Shown here in pieces: positions 1 through 12,186 of a stretch of 64,000 nt of DNA; position 1 is the first letter of the stretch; every line of letters starts with the position of its first letter. This DNA is from Erigeron canadensis (taxonomy: Eukaryota > Streptophyta > Magnoliopsida > Asterales > Asteraceae): contig NC_057762.1 in the NCBI RefSeq assembly GCF_010389155.1, forward strand, positions 6,187,513-6,251,512, in the 5' to 3' direction. The notes below the pieces were generated by a model. The model was not told the origin of the DNA, ran no database searches, and saw only the letters and a list, made by a program, of their open reading frames with translations. The position numbers were made by a program, and so were the translations under genes.

Positions 1-27
1 ACTTGCTTGCCATAACATGGTTGATGT

Positions 28-33
<6 letters not shown>

Positions 34-63
<30 letters not shown>
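34..63. repeat. (TG)n microsatellite
   Basis: Uninterrupted TG dinucleotide run, about 15 units, just upstream of the first recognisable exon. It lies in what would be an intron of the transposon gene that follows. Confidence 0.9.
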
Positions 64-66
<3 letters not shown>

Positions 67-101
67 TAAATATATGGAATGGTTTAATTTTGTTTTTGTA
101 G

Positions 102-1346
102 GTTGTAAAGCGCAATGTTTCTAATATAGAAATAAAGGAATGTGTGGCTAAACCGAACCGAATGCCAAAAAATGGAAAGTTTCTGCTAAAAGATTCGGTA
201 AACTCAAGAGTATGAAAACTATTCGAATTGTTTCACCTCCCGATATGTATGTTGAACAATGGACTGAGGATATTGGATATCATGACATATTCGATTTGCA
301 TACCAATGCACATTTAAGTGTTGGTATAATATATTGGTATTCGATGTAAGTTTATTGATGTAATTTCTAATAAAGTAGCATAGTTTTTGTATACAAGTCA
401 ATGGCATTAAAGTTAGTTTATCATATTTGTTGTCTTGATGTTAGGTGTCTATATCAGAGAGCTGAATCTTCTGGTGGCAACAAATGTGTCTTCTTGAATC
501 CAAATATCACTAATATGTGTACAAACGCTATTGACTTAGCTCTACACCATATACGTGAAACCAAGAAGACACATCCCGATAAAGAAATATACGTAGCACC
601 ATATTGTCAGAGGTATTTTTTTTATTGTTTATGGCTTTAATGCATGTGGTTTTCTTTATACTTAAATGTCTAAACTTTTGTGTAGTGAAAAACATTGGCT
701 TTTATTCTTGATTTGCCCACAACCGAAGAGAGGATATATACTTGATTCGTTACGGTATCAAGAAAAGAGTGAAAAAGATTTTCATCTCACACCTATAGTA
801 GAGAGGTAATAGTTTCTAATATTATTGAATCAACATTTATATATATATATATATACTATATATAATTGTATATGTTTCTATAGTATTAAAGTTAACACAT
901 TGTTTTTGATATAGTGCTTTTGCGACAAGATTTGAGTGGATGATGGTGCGGGTAAGATATCTAAACACGTGTATATAAAACTGATTTGGTTGTCAAAGTA
1001 ATAAGTGTGCTTTCTTGAATTTAGTGCTATCAACAAAAGGAGGAATGGGAATCCGGCTATTATTTATTGCGGCACATGTATGAACTTGTTATAAGCAAAC
1101 AAGCCGACTTCCCTCAAAAAGTAAGTTTTTGATAATGATAATTCGCTCTGTTGCAAAAAGTCATACATGTTACCAATTTATTAATCTATCTTTTCAAATT
1201 AAACTTTTTTGAAGCTTTGGAATGATGCCTGCCATCTTACTGCAATCTATGACGTTGCATTTGTGACATCGTCACATCTCTATAAGTCCATGGATAATCT
1301 TGTAGCTAATGGGGATTCCAACGATTTAGATGATGTCGCTCAATAA
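102..1346 (+). pseudogene. Ulp1-type (C48) cysteine peptidase tail of a CACTA-like transposon, multi-exon
   Basis: Reading across GT-AG introns gives a plant transposon-associated Ulp1 C-terminal domain. Apparent exons are 102-345, 445-612, 686-805, 915-951, 1025-1120 and 1215-1346, with phases that join and a TAA at 1344-1346. Visible motifs are the His-Trp pair (EKHWLLFL), the Leu-Asp-Ser of the catalytic Asp, and a Cys-Tyr-Gln-Gln before the motif where the nucleophile normally sits. There the usual Glu-Cys-Gly-Tyr-Tyr reads Glu-Ser-Gly-Tyr-Tyr, so the catalytic Cys appears lost. The first exon also needs a frame change (TAA at 122-124 and 149-151 in the joining frame). The family removes SUMO-like tags or serves CACTA elements by an unclear role. 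The CACTA terminus at 5031 supports a transposon origin. The upstream part lies outside the window. Confidence 0.68.
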
Positions 1347-2407
1347 TTAAGGTATTTAATTTGTTTGTCTTATACTCTTGCAGTTTATATAGGTTATGTT
1401 TTCATTAGTTAATTGTAATACGTCCCTACTACTCTACATCCTTTAAGTCAACCTGCTGATCCTAATGAATGTCGTTATACCAACCATTACCGGCAGTATG
1501 CTGCACACTTCTTTATTGCATTAGGTTATAGCACATAAGTTTGGGATTGCAAAATGTAGAATGGACCTATGTTAATGGCTGAATTATGTGCATTATTGTG
1601 AGCTTTTACTAGTAGGGTTTTTGTAATTGAATCATGGAATTAATTTTTGACATATTTTTTGGCATTAATAAACTGTTAATGGGGAGCATAACCATTTTAT
1701 GTGTTTTGTTAGCTCATTATACTCATTTACTTGGAAGTTTGTTTGAAACAGAAGCCCATTATACATAGCCAATATAGAGTTGTAAGTTGTAACACATCCC
1801 CGACTTCGGTATTAAAAATCAGTGTTGTTGGATACAAAGCCAAATTGTATATGGTTTTATCTTTGCGCGAGTGCAAAATGATAATGTTCAGTTCGGTTGC
1901 ATGTTGTAGGTAGAAGCTATTTGGCTAACAAACACTTTGGAATGGAATCTGTGGCTGTTGTACATGAAGTGGTTGAAGCAAAAGGTCAAATGGATTTTCA
2001 AGATATTCCGTCTATAAAACTGAGGAAGATGTTGGAAGGTCTATTATGGCCATTATGGTCATGATAGGTAACTTGCATGTTCTAGTATGTTATTATTTTA
2101 GACGAAAGTATATGGATCTTTATTGTAATTTGTTATCTCTTTTTTTTTTAATCTTAATGTTTAACAGATTATGGAGTATGTAAAATTTTAGTTTCGAGAT
2201 TCATGTTGTGTTGATTGACTTTCATTTGTTTTGATGAATGTTACGTTTACTACATATATATGAATTGGATATGAAATAAATATGGAATCTGAATTTATTA
2301 GAAAAATATGGAATATAAATAAATATGTGGGAACGGTTTTGTTGTCAGCGTGACAATAAAGTTTGACCAAAAGAAACTCTTTGGAACGGTTTCAATATAG
2401 TGCCAAA
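1347..2407. other. CACTA internal/subterminal stretch, no firm gene
   Basis: Short open stretches near 1731-1913 and 1920-2065 do not resolve into a known domain. From about 2330 the motif GGAACGGTTT appears twice and recurs at 4855-5010, on the other side of the Helitron. That fits subterminal repeats of the same CACTA element split by the Helitron. Confidence 0.45.
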
Positions 2408-3252
2408 TCTCTTATTATATATATATATATGGCTACCATAGCCAAGAGAAAAAACTAAGTTGACCAAAGTAATCTTAACCATTCAAATTCACAATTAAAT
2501 TTAATCTTAACCCTTTAAATTAAAAGTCAAATTATTCAAACTAAAAAGTCAAACTATCAATAAGAAATGTGGTATATATAATTTGACAGCTATTTTGTAC
2601 TAAACCATTGACTATATCACACCTCTTTCGAATTTCGAATTACCAGTATTTGTCCACATTTATTTAGAAACAAAAATATTACACCATAATATTGCCTAAA
2701 GTGGTGTTTTGTACAACATATATAAGGAAAAGTCAAATTTTAAAATTAATAATAAATCCTTATAAATGTTAAGAAGATTTTATTATACCATTATATATAG
2801 TACAATTATCTTCTTTTCATTTCAATACAATTATAATTTTCAAATAAGATGATGAAAAAAGTAATGTCTTTTACATTCATATATATCTCTTCATGTTTTC
2901 TTCTTATTCATAGCATTTCATGTCATGCAAAATGTCAACATGTATATGCTCTTTGTATGTTACATTACTCTACATAATTACGTAATGTTAACTAATATCC
3001 AGTTTTTATGTTTTGTATAGGATTTGAAGACACCAATCATTTCAAATAGTTAAAAAAAAATCGCATTTGATTTGAATGAAGACATCTGACTTGAAGGAAG
3101 AAATCACATTTTCAATGAATGATGAGTTTTAAAAGAAAGATTATTTATTTATAAAAAGAAAAACAAAACTTAAAGCAAACTTGCAAGCAATGAAATCCCA
3201 TGAAACCATCTAAAAAAAACTTCCCGGTGACATACATATGTAATATTGACAA

Positions 3253-3283
<31 letters not shown>

Positions 3284-4263
3284 TGAACATTAATATTGAC
3301 ATTATACTTATTAATTCAATGGTACATATAATCATCATTTTAGAAAAACACATGCGTCATTTAAAATAAAATAAAGTCAAAATTTACACCACAATAATTA
3401 GACAAATACTAATTTTTATCACAAAAAATAGACAAATATAATAAAAAAGTGCATGAAAACATGAAAAAGTTATAACATGCATATGTATATGTAAAGCATA
3501 TTAGACTATCTCCCACCAATGTCATATATAGATGAACATTTTTTATACATGAAAAAATAACGTTGCACATTAGTTAACATTTTTATGGTTGTCATTCGGT
3601 GAAAAACTAAATAGGTACTTAAGGTTTCTAAAACTGCTAAATTTTAACGAACCTTAAAGCATCTCTAATAGTGTGTTCTAAAAACTTTTTTTTTATAAAA
3701 AAAGATATAAAAATGTATAAAATGTTTTTGTAAAAAAAAAGTTTTGCCTCCAGGTCAAGATAAAATAAAATAGTATAAAAGATAAGTTTTCTCTATGACC
3801 CGATCCTCCAGGTTAAGAGGATCAGGTTGAAAGGTTGAAGAGTTTCTAAACCTAACAAAGTTGAGTCGACCCAATCACCCGATTAATACATGGGTTGACA
3901 CGTCAAACGAGTTGTTTTAGGTCAAATGAGTTATTTTTTTGTTGACATGTCAAATTGGCTGGTTTTGGATCAAATGGATTGTTTTGAGTAATGTGGGTTG
4001 GCAGGTCGAACATATGTAAACCTTTTTATTTGGTCATCGATTATGTAAAAAGTTAGGTTTGCTTTTATGTTTAAGTTTAAGTCAAATAAGTTGTAGGTTG
4101 TTGAATCAAATGAGTTAATATCGTATAAAATTTAAATATTTATGGGTTGCCGGGTTGACTTACTAACCCAAAAGGTTAAACTGACACAAAAAACAAAGTT
4201 GGCAGGTTTTCGGGTTTAGATATCACAACCTTAACCCATTTTTCCGGTGAAGTATTGATAATA

Positions 4264-4301
<38 letters not shown>

Positions 4302-4832
4302 CCGACTATATGTATTATTTATATAAAAAATGTATAATATTTAAAATTTATTTTAACATCATGCTTAATTTCATAATAAAAATTTATTTTTTTGGGTAAA
4401 AACTTTTAAATTACTTGGTAACCCGGTCACCGACCGGGTGGCTCATGCTACATAGAGAAAAAAATAAATTCAAGCTTTAATCTAGACCATTTAAAAATAC
4501 AAAACAATCCTAGCCTTTAAAATTAAAAGTCAATTTTTTGTTGAACATGGTAACTTTTAAATGTTATATAAATATCATGTATTTACAATTTCAGTTTAAA
4601 TATAATAATTTACATAGCTAATGAAATTAAAATGATGTTAGACTTGAAGACCAATAAAAATAAAAGAAAAAGCTTAAAGTACTCTTCATATAAAAATCCT
4701 TCTGTCAAATGTAAATAAGTTTTGTTGTGTGGGATTTTCGGTTGAGACATATAGAAAGAAAAAAAGACTTCAATTTATATATATATATATATATACGTTT
4801 CTAACCCGGTCAACGACCGGGTATAATTCTAG
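2408..4832 (+). mobile_element. Non-autonomous Helitron, 2.4 kb
   Basis: Starts TC after an A (2407) and ends CTAG (4829-4832) before a T (4833), as Helitrons insert between A and T. Six bases upstream of CTAG is a perfect 8-bp stem with 3-nt loop (ACCCGGTC-AAC-GACCGGGT, 4804-4822), the classic 3' hairpin. A near-identical hairpin (loop ACC) sits at 4421-4439 without CTAG behind it. No Rep/helicase coding is visible, only AT-rich DNA with (TA)n tracts at 3253-3275 and 4260-4298. CACTA-type GGAACGGTTT repeats flank both sides. The 5' TC could instead be at 2410. Confidence 0.65.
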
Positions 4833-5031
4833 TTTATATTAATTTCTAAACATATTTGGAACGATACTTGAAACGGTTTTGTTGTAAACCGTGACAAAAC
4901 ATAAGTATCTGGAACGGTTTTGAAACCGTGACAAAAGTGAAATCGCTATTTGGAACGCCATTTTCTGGTACGGTTGCAAAAGTGTTCCAATTAATAGAAT
5001 TAACCGTTCCAAAAGGCTGATTTTTGTAGTG
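4833..5031 (+). mobile_element. CACTA transposon right end with subterminal repeats and TIR
   Basis: The sequence ends ...GGCTGATTTTTGTAGTG at 5031; its reverse complement starts CACTACAAAAATCAGCC, the hallmark CACTA terminus. Upstream are several copies of GGAACGGTTT and AAACCGTGACAAAA, typical subterminal transposase-binding repeats. This closes the element whose peptidase exons lie at 102-1346. The left end is outside the window, so the 3-bp target duplication cannot be tested. Confidence 0.75.
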
Positions 5032-6160
5032 GTGTTATCAATATTAGATCTTCATACATTTAATTCATAAAAACTTATAATCTGGAAGATATACGGTTCT
5101 AAGTGATATATTTTGCAAGTTGTAGTACAATAACCACATGTTTGTCATAGTCATTATTAACTGATACACATTGATGAGATGTTTGTAATAGTCATTCCAC
5201 AAGGCATATGCTACAATAATTTCTCTATTATATAATTTTTTGAAACCAATTGTACTCATAATATGATATTATTATGAATTAAAATATAAACATACTTGTG
5301 ATCCCGTATTTGACATTCAAGTATACGTGTTTGATCATGATATGACCCATAAGATGAATATGTTTATTTTCAACCAATGTCCAATGATAATTAGATAACA
5401 ATTATGATTGTTTTCATATTGTTTGATAACAATTAGGACTTTTGATTTGAGTGACAATTGTACCTTTAAAAAACTAAATAAAAATACTTTTTGTAACGTT
5501 TTAAAAAAATTTAAGAAAAACTTCTCAAATTGATGGCTAAAAATAAATATAATTTAAGTATTTAGGGTTAAAAAGTGTAAATTATTGATGGAAAACAAAA
5601 AAAAGTATAAATTAATGAGACTTTTTTATAAATTAATATAAATACCAATATAATAATATATTTGGATAATGATTATTAGGATTTCTAATTTATAGTTAAT
5701 CTAAATGATGACATAAGTGAGAGTCAATTTAATACAATTGAGCGATTTGACTGGTTAATAAGTCATTAGTTCAACTGTCTTATAGTATATATAAAGATTA
5801 AAATTAAAATTGTATAATTACTACTAAAATCTTAATATATTTACAATAAATTTAATTTATTTTTATATAATTAATTTTATATATATGATAGAACATATTA
5901 GTGGATATATATTAGCTATTATTTTATTGGATAAATATTAGCTATTATTTTATCGGATATATATAAGCTATTATTATTTATTTATTATATTAAAACTATT
6001 GGGTAAAAAGTGTAAATTTGTGATGGAAAACAAAAAATGTAAATTAAAGTAAAAATTTTTTAAAAAAAGTCAACATTAAGAAATTGAGAGCTGTAATTGG
6101 TCAATAAGTTATTATGGCAACTATGCTTTAATATAATAAAAGATGTCACCGGTCAACCAA
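5032..6160. other. AT-rich intergenic DNA
   Basis: About 1.1 kb of very AT-rich sequence with short repeats (for example the ATTAGCTATTATTTTAT unit near 5911-5960). I see no coding exon, RNA gene or element boundary. Confidence 0.5.
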
Positions 6161-6209
6161 TCAAAATAGTTTTTAACCCTTGGCGCTAATTAAATTTAGT
6201 TTAAATAAG

Positions 6210-6366
6210 CCTTCACTAATTTACCCTAAAATCAACGGCTAAAAACACTCATCCCACAAACACAAAACCCTAGCTGGCCCTATAAAAATAGCGACCAATT
6301 CACTCATTCCTACAAAATATGTAGGAAAACGGAGGCAACGGCGCACCTCTCTAGGGTTTCATCAAG
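6210..6366 (+). promoter_or_regulatory. Promoter and leader, diverged copy of the one at 15.7 kb
   Basis: Contains AATCAACGGCTAAAAACACTC, closely matching 15723-15742, then CACAAACACAAA, a telo-box-like AAACCCTAG and a TATA-like CCCTATAAAAATA (about 6279). A leader ends ATCAAGGTAAC, like the AT CAAGGTAAT donor at 15.88 kb. The shared order suggests a duplicated promoter and first non-coding exon. Telo boxes with AACCCTAA-type motifs are common in plant promoters of growth-related genes. Confidence 0.5.
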
Positions 6367-6597
6367 GTAACATTTTATTATATATGTTGAGTCTTCCTTA
6401 TTTTGTCTCTATCCTTTTCTTTAGCTTCTTATCCATGAGCTACAAGATGAATATGCTTTTCCTAGCTAGGTAAAAAGAACTTTTACTATATATATTATCA
6501 TTTTGCAGGTATAGAGAATTGAAGGACCTAGCTTTCAGGTTCTGCCCCTGGCTTGTATTGATCGACACACCGGAGATCTGTATGCAATCGATGTATT

Positions 6598-6788
6598 ACA
6601 AAACAGCTATGAAGGTGTATGTGCGAAAGGAGGAGTTTTTGGCTATCCAACTTTGTTAAGAGATTGTACATGGATTTCCATATGCAAGTCGCTACGCCAT
6701 ATATATATGGAAATCTCCAGTACAATCTTCCAGCAAAGTCGATAGTTAAAAATTTCTTTCGCATAAACACCTTTGATAGCTGTTTTGG
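6598..6788 (+). ncRNA. Imperfect inverted-repeat hairpin from an MBD9-like exon (possible MIR/siRNA locus)
   Basis: The left arm (6598-6684) pairs with the right arm (6705-6788) over about 85 bp at roughly 80 per cent, by eye, with a short AT-rich loop. The minus-strand reading of the right arm gives Gly-Arg-Leu-Tyr-Trp, the same motif as the MBD9-like exon at 16.24-16.31 kb, so the arms are an inverted duplication of that exon. It sits behind a copy of the same promoter and a leader intron (acceptor TTGCAG near 6508). Young plant MIR genes can arise this way, but no small RNA data are available here, so an RNA product is inference. Confidence 0.5.
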
Positions 6789-6799
6789 TCTGGATGGTC

Positions 6800-8040
6800 A
6801 GCGGAATAGAGCGATTTTTTCTTGTACTTTTTTGGTACAAAGGGTTCTTTTTTACTCTGTTAGTTCTTTTTTACTTTGTTAAACTTTTGAATCCATCACT
6901 TATCCACCAGATGTATATATTTAAAGATTTTCATATGCCAAGAAAAATTAAAAGGAGATCATATAATCAAAGTTTGATGATTATTACCGTACAGGTATAA
7001 ACATATAGATCGATCGAGCACCCAAACCATAGCGGATTTGCCATTATTGTAAAAAGGTTAAAAGTAGTTTGTTTCTTTTGTTGCAGGTTGCCTATACATA
7101 GAAAGCGTAATGGAACACAGATCATCCACATTTACATGTATGAAGAAACATGGCACAACGTCTCTATGATAAAATGATTGTGTGAACCAGCTAAAGATAC
7201 CTGAAAGCATGAACATTTGTTGTATAATTTCTCATAATATTAATAGTAGTTGTTGATGTTTATAGTAAATTAAAAGGGTTGTGTTAATGCATAAATCTCT
7301 TCAATTTCAATATGGAAAATTTTTGTTTGATATACAATTTTGGAATATGTAATGATGTCTTTTCTATACATCTACGAGGTTATCGTCTTTTCGTTATATA
7401 CACGTGAATTATATTCATCTCAGATTTATAAATTTATATGCTATATATGTCATAGTAGAGTTCGGTTGGCTGCATGCTGGGCAAGCAGTAAGGATGAATA
7501 TTTGCGGTTCGCCGATTTGTGTATCCAAGTAAGAGTAGAACTACGTAGAGCTAGTACTATAGAACAATATACTGCTTGTTTTCAATCATCTTAAGGGTTT
7601 TTTTCAATTCGGCTAGCTAGCATTAATAGATATATATGCCGTGAGAGTTTTTATTTTACTTCTTTCAGTTCGGCTTTAAACAAACATAAGGGTTTTGAAT
7701 CGGTTCAAGAGGCATTGATTACAAACATACAAAGTAAATGCTTACAGATTTATTAAGGGTTGCAAGTGTTGGTTCAAGTCGCGCAGGTTTCTTCTCACAT
7801 TCGTATTGTATCAACTAGCCATTTTAATATAAAAAGAAAAAGTTCCAAACATAACTAATGATCTTTCTCAGTGTCCATTCCCTAAGATTATCTGAATTTA
7901 GTTTGATAATTACAATATTCATTTGAGGTACGAATTCTAACTCCAAATCTGATTTTTTTACTGTATATGCTAGGAGGCTTAGTACACTTCATAATAGCTG
8001 TGTAACTCTGAAGGCAAGGCAATTTCCATTAATATATTGT
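6800..8040. other. Non-coding, degenerate stretch
   Basis: Contains short frames that do not resolve into known domains, several putative acceptors (TTGCAG at about 7086) and AT-rich DNA. It may be the remainder of a decayed gene copy, since the same kinds of segment recur downstream, but I cannot name a function. Confidence 0.35.
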
Positions 8041-9320
8041 GCAAATAATTTCTTACATCGGATGGGACCAATTGTATGCTAACATGGTAAATGGTACTAA
8101 CTTTGTTAATTATTCTGCTAATTTTGGAATATGTTGCCGATTAGTTATACTGATAAGTTGTTCTATTATGCGCCACAGTTGCTCTCTGCATTTATGCCAA
8201 ACTTGGACACATATGTGCTGGTCATGGTAAGTTATCAGAGTCACATTTCTAAATCTAATAGCTCGAACATGAAGGATAATTTCTTAAATATTACACCTTT
8301 TTTTTAACCCTTTAATCCTTCATCCTTTTGCTAATTCATGGTGGATGCCACAGTGAGCACTCTACTTTTTTATTTGAAGGGCAATAGCACTGTATCAAAA
8401 TTGTTATGCATCCCAAGCTATGGAACTTTAAGTTTCCGATGAAAATGTCTATAGTTATCTGCTCCGGTGGTGATGCGAAGTATGTTTCGACTAGAAAACA
8501 ACTATCACATCTTATATAGATTATGGGGATTCCAACTACAATGATACATATAAATTATGTTGCTTAGGTACCAAATCTTAGTTGATTTTTTAAAATGAAT
8601 GAAGAATGCATTTGTCATGCTAAAAGGGATGGAGTAGTCATTTTGCTAGCCTTAACTTATTTGAGAACGTTTGGTATGACCCGGAACAAGAATTGTACAC
8701 CAGTTGATGCTGTTTTCAGCTCTTGGAAACAACCTGCAGGTTCCATCGGCACACCATTTCGATATCTGAGCTCACTTAAGGGGACTCTTTTGTCAAATAC
8801 CTATTATGTGACTTATAAGCCCCTTAATTAGGTTGATCATATAATACACTTTTCTATGTCTCGATAGATATTTTTCAAATCATGGTATTTTTCGTTCCAA
8901 AGGACAAGGAGCCTAGTGGGTTGCGTCGTGAGAAACTAAAAACCATGTTTAAGTGATGATTATGGCGTCAATATGAACAGGAACTCCATCGGAGTTCAAT
9001 TTATATTGCATTTGGTTCGGTTGGATGCATAACCACAACTTTAACTGAATTTGTAAGCTTATTATGAAAGTATTTTGTTCTTTCCATATTGATCTATTGT
9101 ATTTTGTATAGATTTGCTTATAAAAGTTTCATTTTGTTTACGATTCAGGTTATCTTCGTTCTCAAGTTTCTCGAGTTTCTATTTGACGAAGGTTTAAGTT
9201 CAAAACTATTTCGTCAATTTCTGAACAAGTCGAGCACGAAGCTATATAAGAGGTTTTGGGTATTGACCGTCTTGCATGATTCCACATTAACCAAGTCTTA
9301 ATTGTTGAACATATGTAAAT
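8040..9320 (+). pseudogene. Decayed gene copy with unrecognised short exons
   Basis: Segments such as 8400-8520 and 8595-8830 resemble stretches at 13.4-13.7 kb and 19.8-20.0 kb (shared CTAGAAAACAACTATCACATC-type and CTTGGAAACAAC motifs). They look like further exons of the same duplicated but broken gene. Stops and frame changes prevent a continuous product. No family could be assigned. Confidence 0.35.
8047..8290 (+). repeat. Degenerate exon-like block, copy A
   Basis: Begins near GGGACCAATTGTATGC and ends with an exon-like segment reading Asp-Thr-Tyr-Val-Leu-Val-Met directly before a GTAAGT donor (about 8228). Related copies lie at 10880-11100, 17278-17530 and 18395-18545, all keeping the ATGGTAAG-type donor. 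They look like diverged duplicates of one exon-intron unit. I do not recognise the protein. Confidence 0.5.
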
Positions 9321-10478
9321 GGGCGCCTTGCATCACAACATGAAGATTATGGTAGTTGGTATATGTTCCGTTCCGGAAAAAAACTAAATAGTACCACTTG
9401 AGTAAATCTATTTGAGATTGACATAATTCAGTTATTTATGACCGTCAACAAACAATACATAATTCAGTTGAGAGGCAAATGGTTTATTCCATTAGAATAA
9501 ATCTTCTAATTAGGAAGCTTTTAAGTTGCGGTTAAGCAACCTTGTGGGAATGCTTGTCCTATATTAAGGCATTTGAAGATCAAGTTGTTGAATATGGATG
9601 TTTTGCTAATTCTTGAATGATAAATCTGCAAATACAGATCTAGCAAAAAAGCTTTTGGCTATTGACACTTGATACTAATATTGTCAATTTTCTAGTTCAA
9701 GTGCTAATTGTGCTATAGGTATAACTAAAACCTTTTACCCGTAATTGTATTGCAATTATTGGTACACATTGTACGTTGTTTCTTCAAGTAAAGCTTTCAA
9801 GCTGTAAACATTGTATTAGTAATCGGTAGTTTTGTACGTTTTATTGGCCATCCTTATTATGTATTAAAAGTGTGTATTAGATTTTGATCAAATGAATAGA
9901 TGATCAGTGATTGTTTACCATTACTCAGATTTATTTTTATTATGTGATCTAAACATGATCTTAAATTCTTTTTCGGTTCGATTATCCTTTTTAATTTCTT
10001 ATTTCTATATAAATCTGAACTTGCCAAGGAAAGGATGCGAGATCATATAAAGTGGCCATACTGAGATAATTGCAGGTTGACTCGCTCCTCACATCTCTTT
10101 CGCATAGACCTCACTTATTTGTTCATTTTGTGGCCGGTCATTCAAAAGCGACAAGATTTTATGAATATGAGAGTTAAAAAGTCAAATCTAACCATTTAAA
10201 CTTGTATCCTTTACTATAGTTGGTAATTAAATTGAATGAAAGTAGTCATGTGTTGATTACAAATAAATGAACGTACGATATTTTGGATCTTCAAGATTTA
10301 CCTAGTGAGTTGTTCGAATGATGACATTGAATCGAGCAGACTTAATGGAGTCAAAACTTATGTGGTTAGCCTAAGTAATGAGACCAGAGAGTGTCCAGTT
10401 ATACGGAGGATTGACAACCTTATGCTTTTATAGTTGCAGGTGTGGTATAGTGTACAAGCAGTGGTTCAGCACACTCGG

Positions 10479-10656
10479 CAGGGGCGGAACATTTAAGGGG
10501 CAAGAAGGGGTTTAGAGCCCCCAAAAATTTGGGTATTATTTAGCAATTACTTAAAATTTTAGTTAAATTTTTTTTTTTTTATATACATTTACCCCCTCAA
10601 AAAAATGGGAAAATTTTTTTACCCCCCTCACAATGGGGTTCATCTTCCGCCGCTTG
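10479..10656. mobile_element. hAT-type MITE, 178 bp
   Basis: Ends CAGGGGCGGA and TCCGCCGCTTG, imperfect terminal inverted repeats typical of small hAT elements. Flanks are ACACTCGG (10471-10478) and TCACTCGG (10657-10664), an 8-bp target duplication with one mismatch. The inside is AT-rich with C and G runs and no coding potential. Confidence 0.75.
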
Positions 10657-10699
10657 TCACTCGGTGACAATATCGCATCCAGGACAGTGATGAGACAAG

Positions 10700-12010
10700 A
10701 GATTTGTCTCTGATAAGCAAATTAGAACAGCAATCTATCATGGTCAATCTCCATAAACTTTTTGGTGCATTGGTTAACTTCAGTTGGTGCAATGCGCTTC
10801 CATCTGAGAGGTTTATTGATATTGGAGCAGGAAGTTTAAATTTAATAGTAGTTCATGCAGTTGCAAATACCTTCTTAGATGGGATGGGACAATTGTATGC
10901 TAACATGGTAAATGGTACTAACGTCTTTAATTACTCTGCTATTTTTGGAATTTGTTGCCGATTTATTGTAACTTGACTGATAAGTTGTTCAGTTATACGC
11001 CACATGGGATCCACGATCACACTCTGCGTTGCTGTCAGATATAGACACACATGTGCTGGTCATGGTAGGATATCAGAGTCACGTTTCTAATATCTCTTTG
11101 GTGATTCATGATGACATTACATATAAAGTTTTTGTTGGCTTGAGGTAGTTTGGAGACGTATAATGGCTTTACTTTTTAAGAAAGGATGTGCAATCCTTGA
11201 GAGATTGGCGTGATGGTGTCCACAATAGTTGTGAAATCTTTCACGGTCTGCACATAGTAAGATCTAAAATTCTAATAGCTTGAAAATCTCAAATGTTCGT
11301 AATATAGTCAAGTGAACAATTGTTTTAAAAGAATCCATATTAATGATTAATTTGCTATCTTAGTGAACATGCACATAAGCTTATTTGGCTTCTAAAAATG
11401 TCTACTTCCAAATCAACCAAGATAATAGGCAACACATGCACAACCAAGATATGAATTAGTCTTACATGCGAAAGATGGTGGGTCAGGGTCGATTTTGTAC
11501 CAACAATGGATGTTGACAGAAGGGTGTCCACTTCAACCAACTTTGGATCGATCGGCAACCATAGGGGCCACGTACATGAACACTCAAACAACGTACAGAT
11601 ATGTTTGAGTTTTCGGGCAATGATTTACACAATGGATAAGCAAGGTATTTTAACTTGATACCGAGCACTAATTGATTATCAAAATTAGTCATTCAGAATT
11701 GATTACCATTACACACATTTATCTTTAGCAGACCACATGTATTTTATTGCTTCGAGTAATCTAAATTGTGGCCTTGTGGGTAACATGTAGTATCATACAG
11801 GTTGCATTTAAACACATTTTCCATAGAGAGGTTGGGTCAGGGGTTATCGCATGGTTATTTTGGTTGGCAAATTGATTATTGCTAACTTTTAAATTGATCC
11901 TCACTTTAGAGATAAGTATAGAGGTATCAAGATAGATGGGTTGGATAATGGGTCTAAATGGATCACGATCAAAATTAGTATTAGTTAAAATGGTTTGGTA
12001 AGATCGTTTT
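10700..12010 (+). pseudogene. Duplicated gene fragment, partner of the block at 17.2-19.5 kb
   Basis: Holds copy B of the exon-like block (10880-11100, reading Trp-Asp-Pro-Arg-Ser then a GTAGG donor). It also has a segment at 11120-11370 matching 18580-18840 (both with TTTGGAGAC..ATAATGGCTTTACTT), and one at 11440-11550 matching 19000-19095 (CCAACAATGG/CCAACAGTGG; CTTCAACCAACTT). The order is kept, so this is a segmental duplicate. The clearest open frame (10704-10976) matches no family I know. Confidence 0.45.
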
Positions 12011-12186
12011 TTGCCCATTGCCTCTTTAGGGCCAAAACAGGTAATATTAAGTTGGCCTCATAGGTATATCTTTTCTAGAAATATAGTATTATTTTAGATC
12101 TCTAGGTTATGAAGATACGAAATTGGACTAGTGCGAGTGGAACTCCATGACTTGATTTATGAACAGTGGATCGGAAGGAAATGATC

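Noticed and set aside
7136..7210. Possible C/D-box snoRNA (TATGAAGA...CTGA)
   Set aside because: The C box does not match RUGAUGA well, and no closing stem was found.
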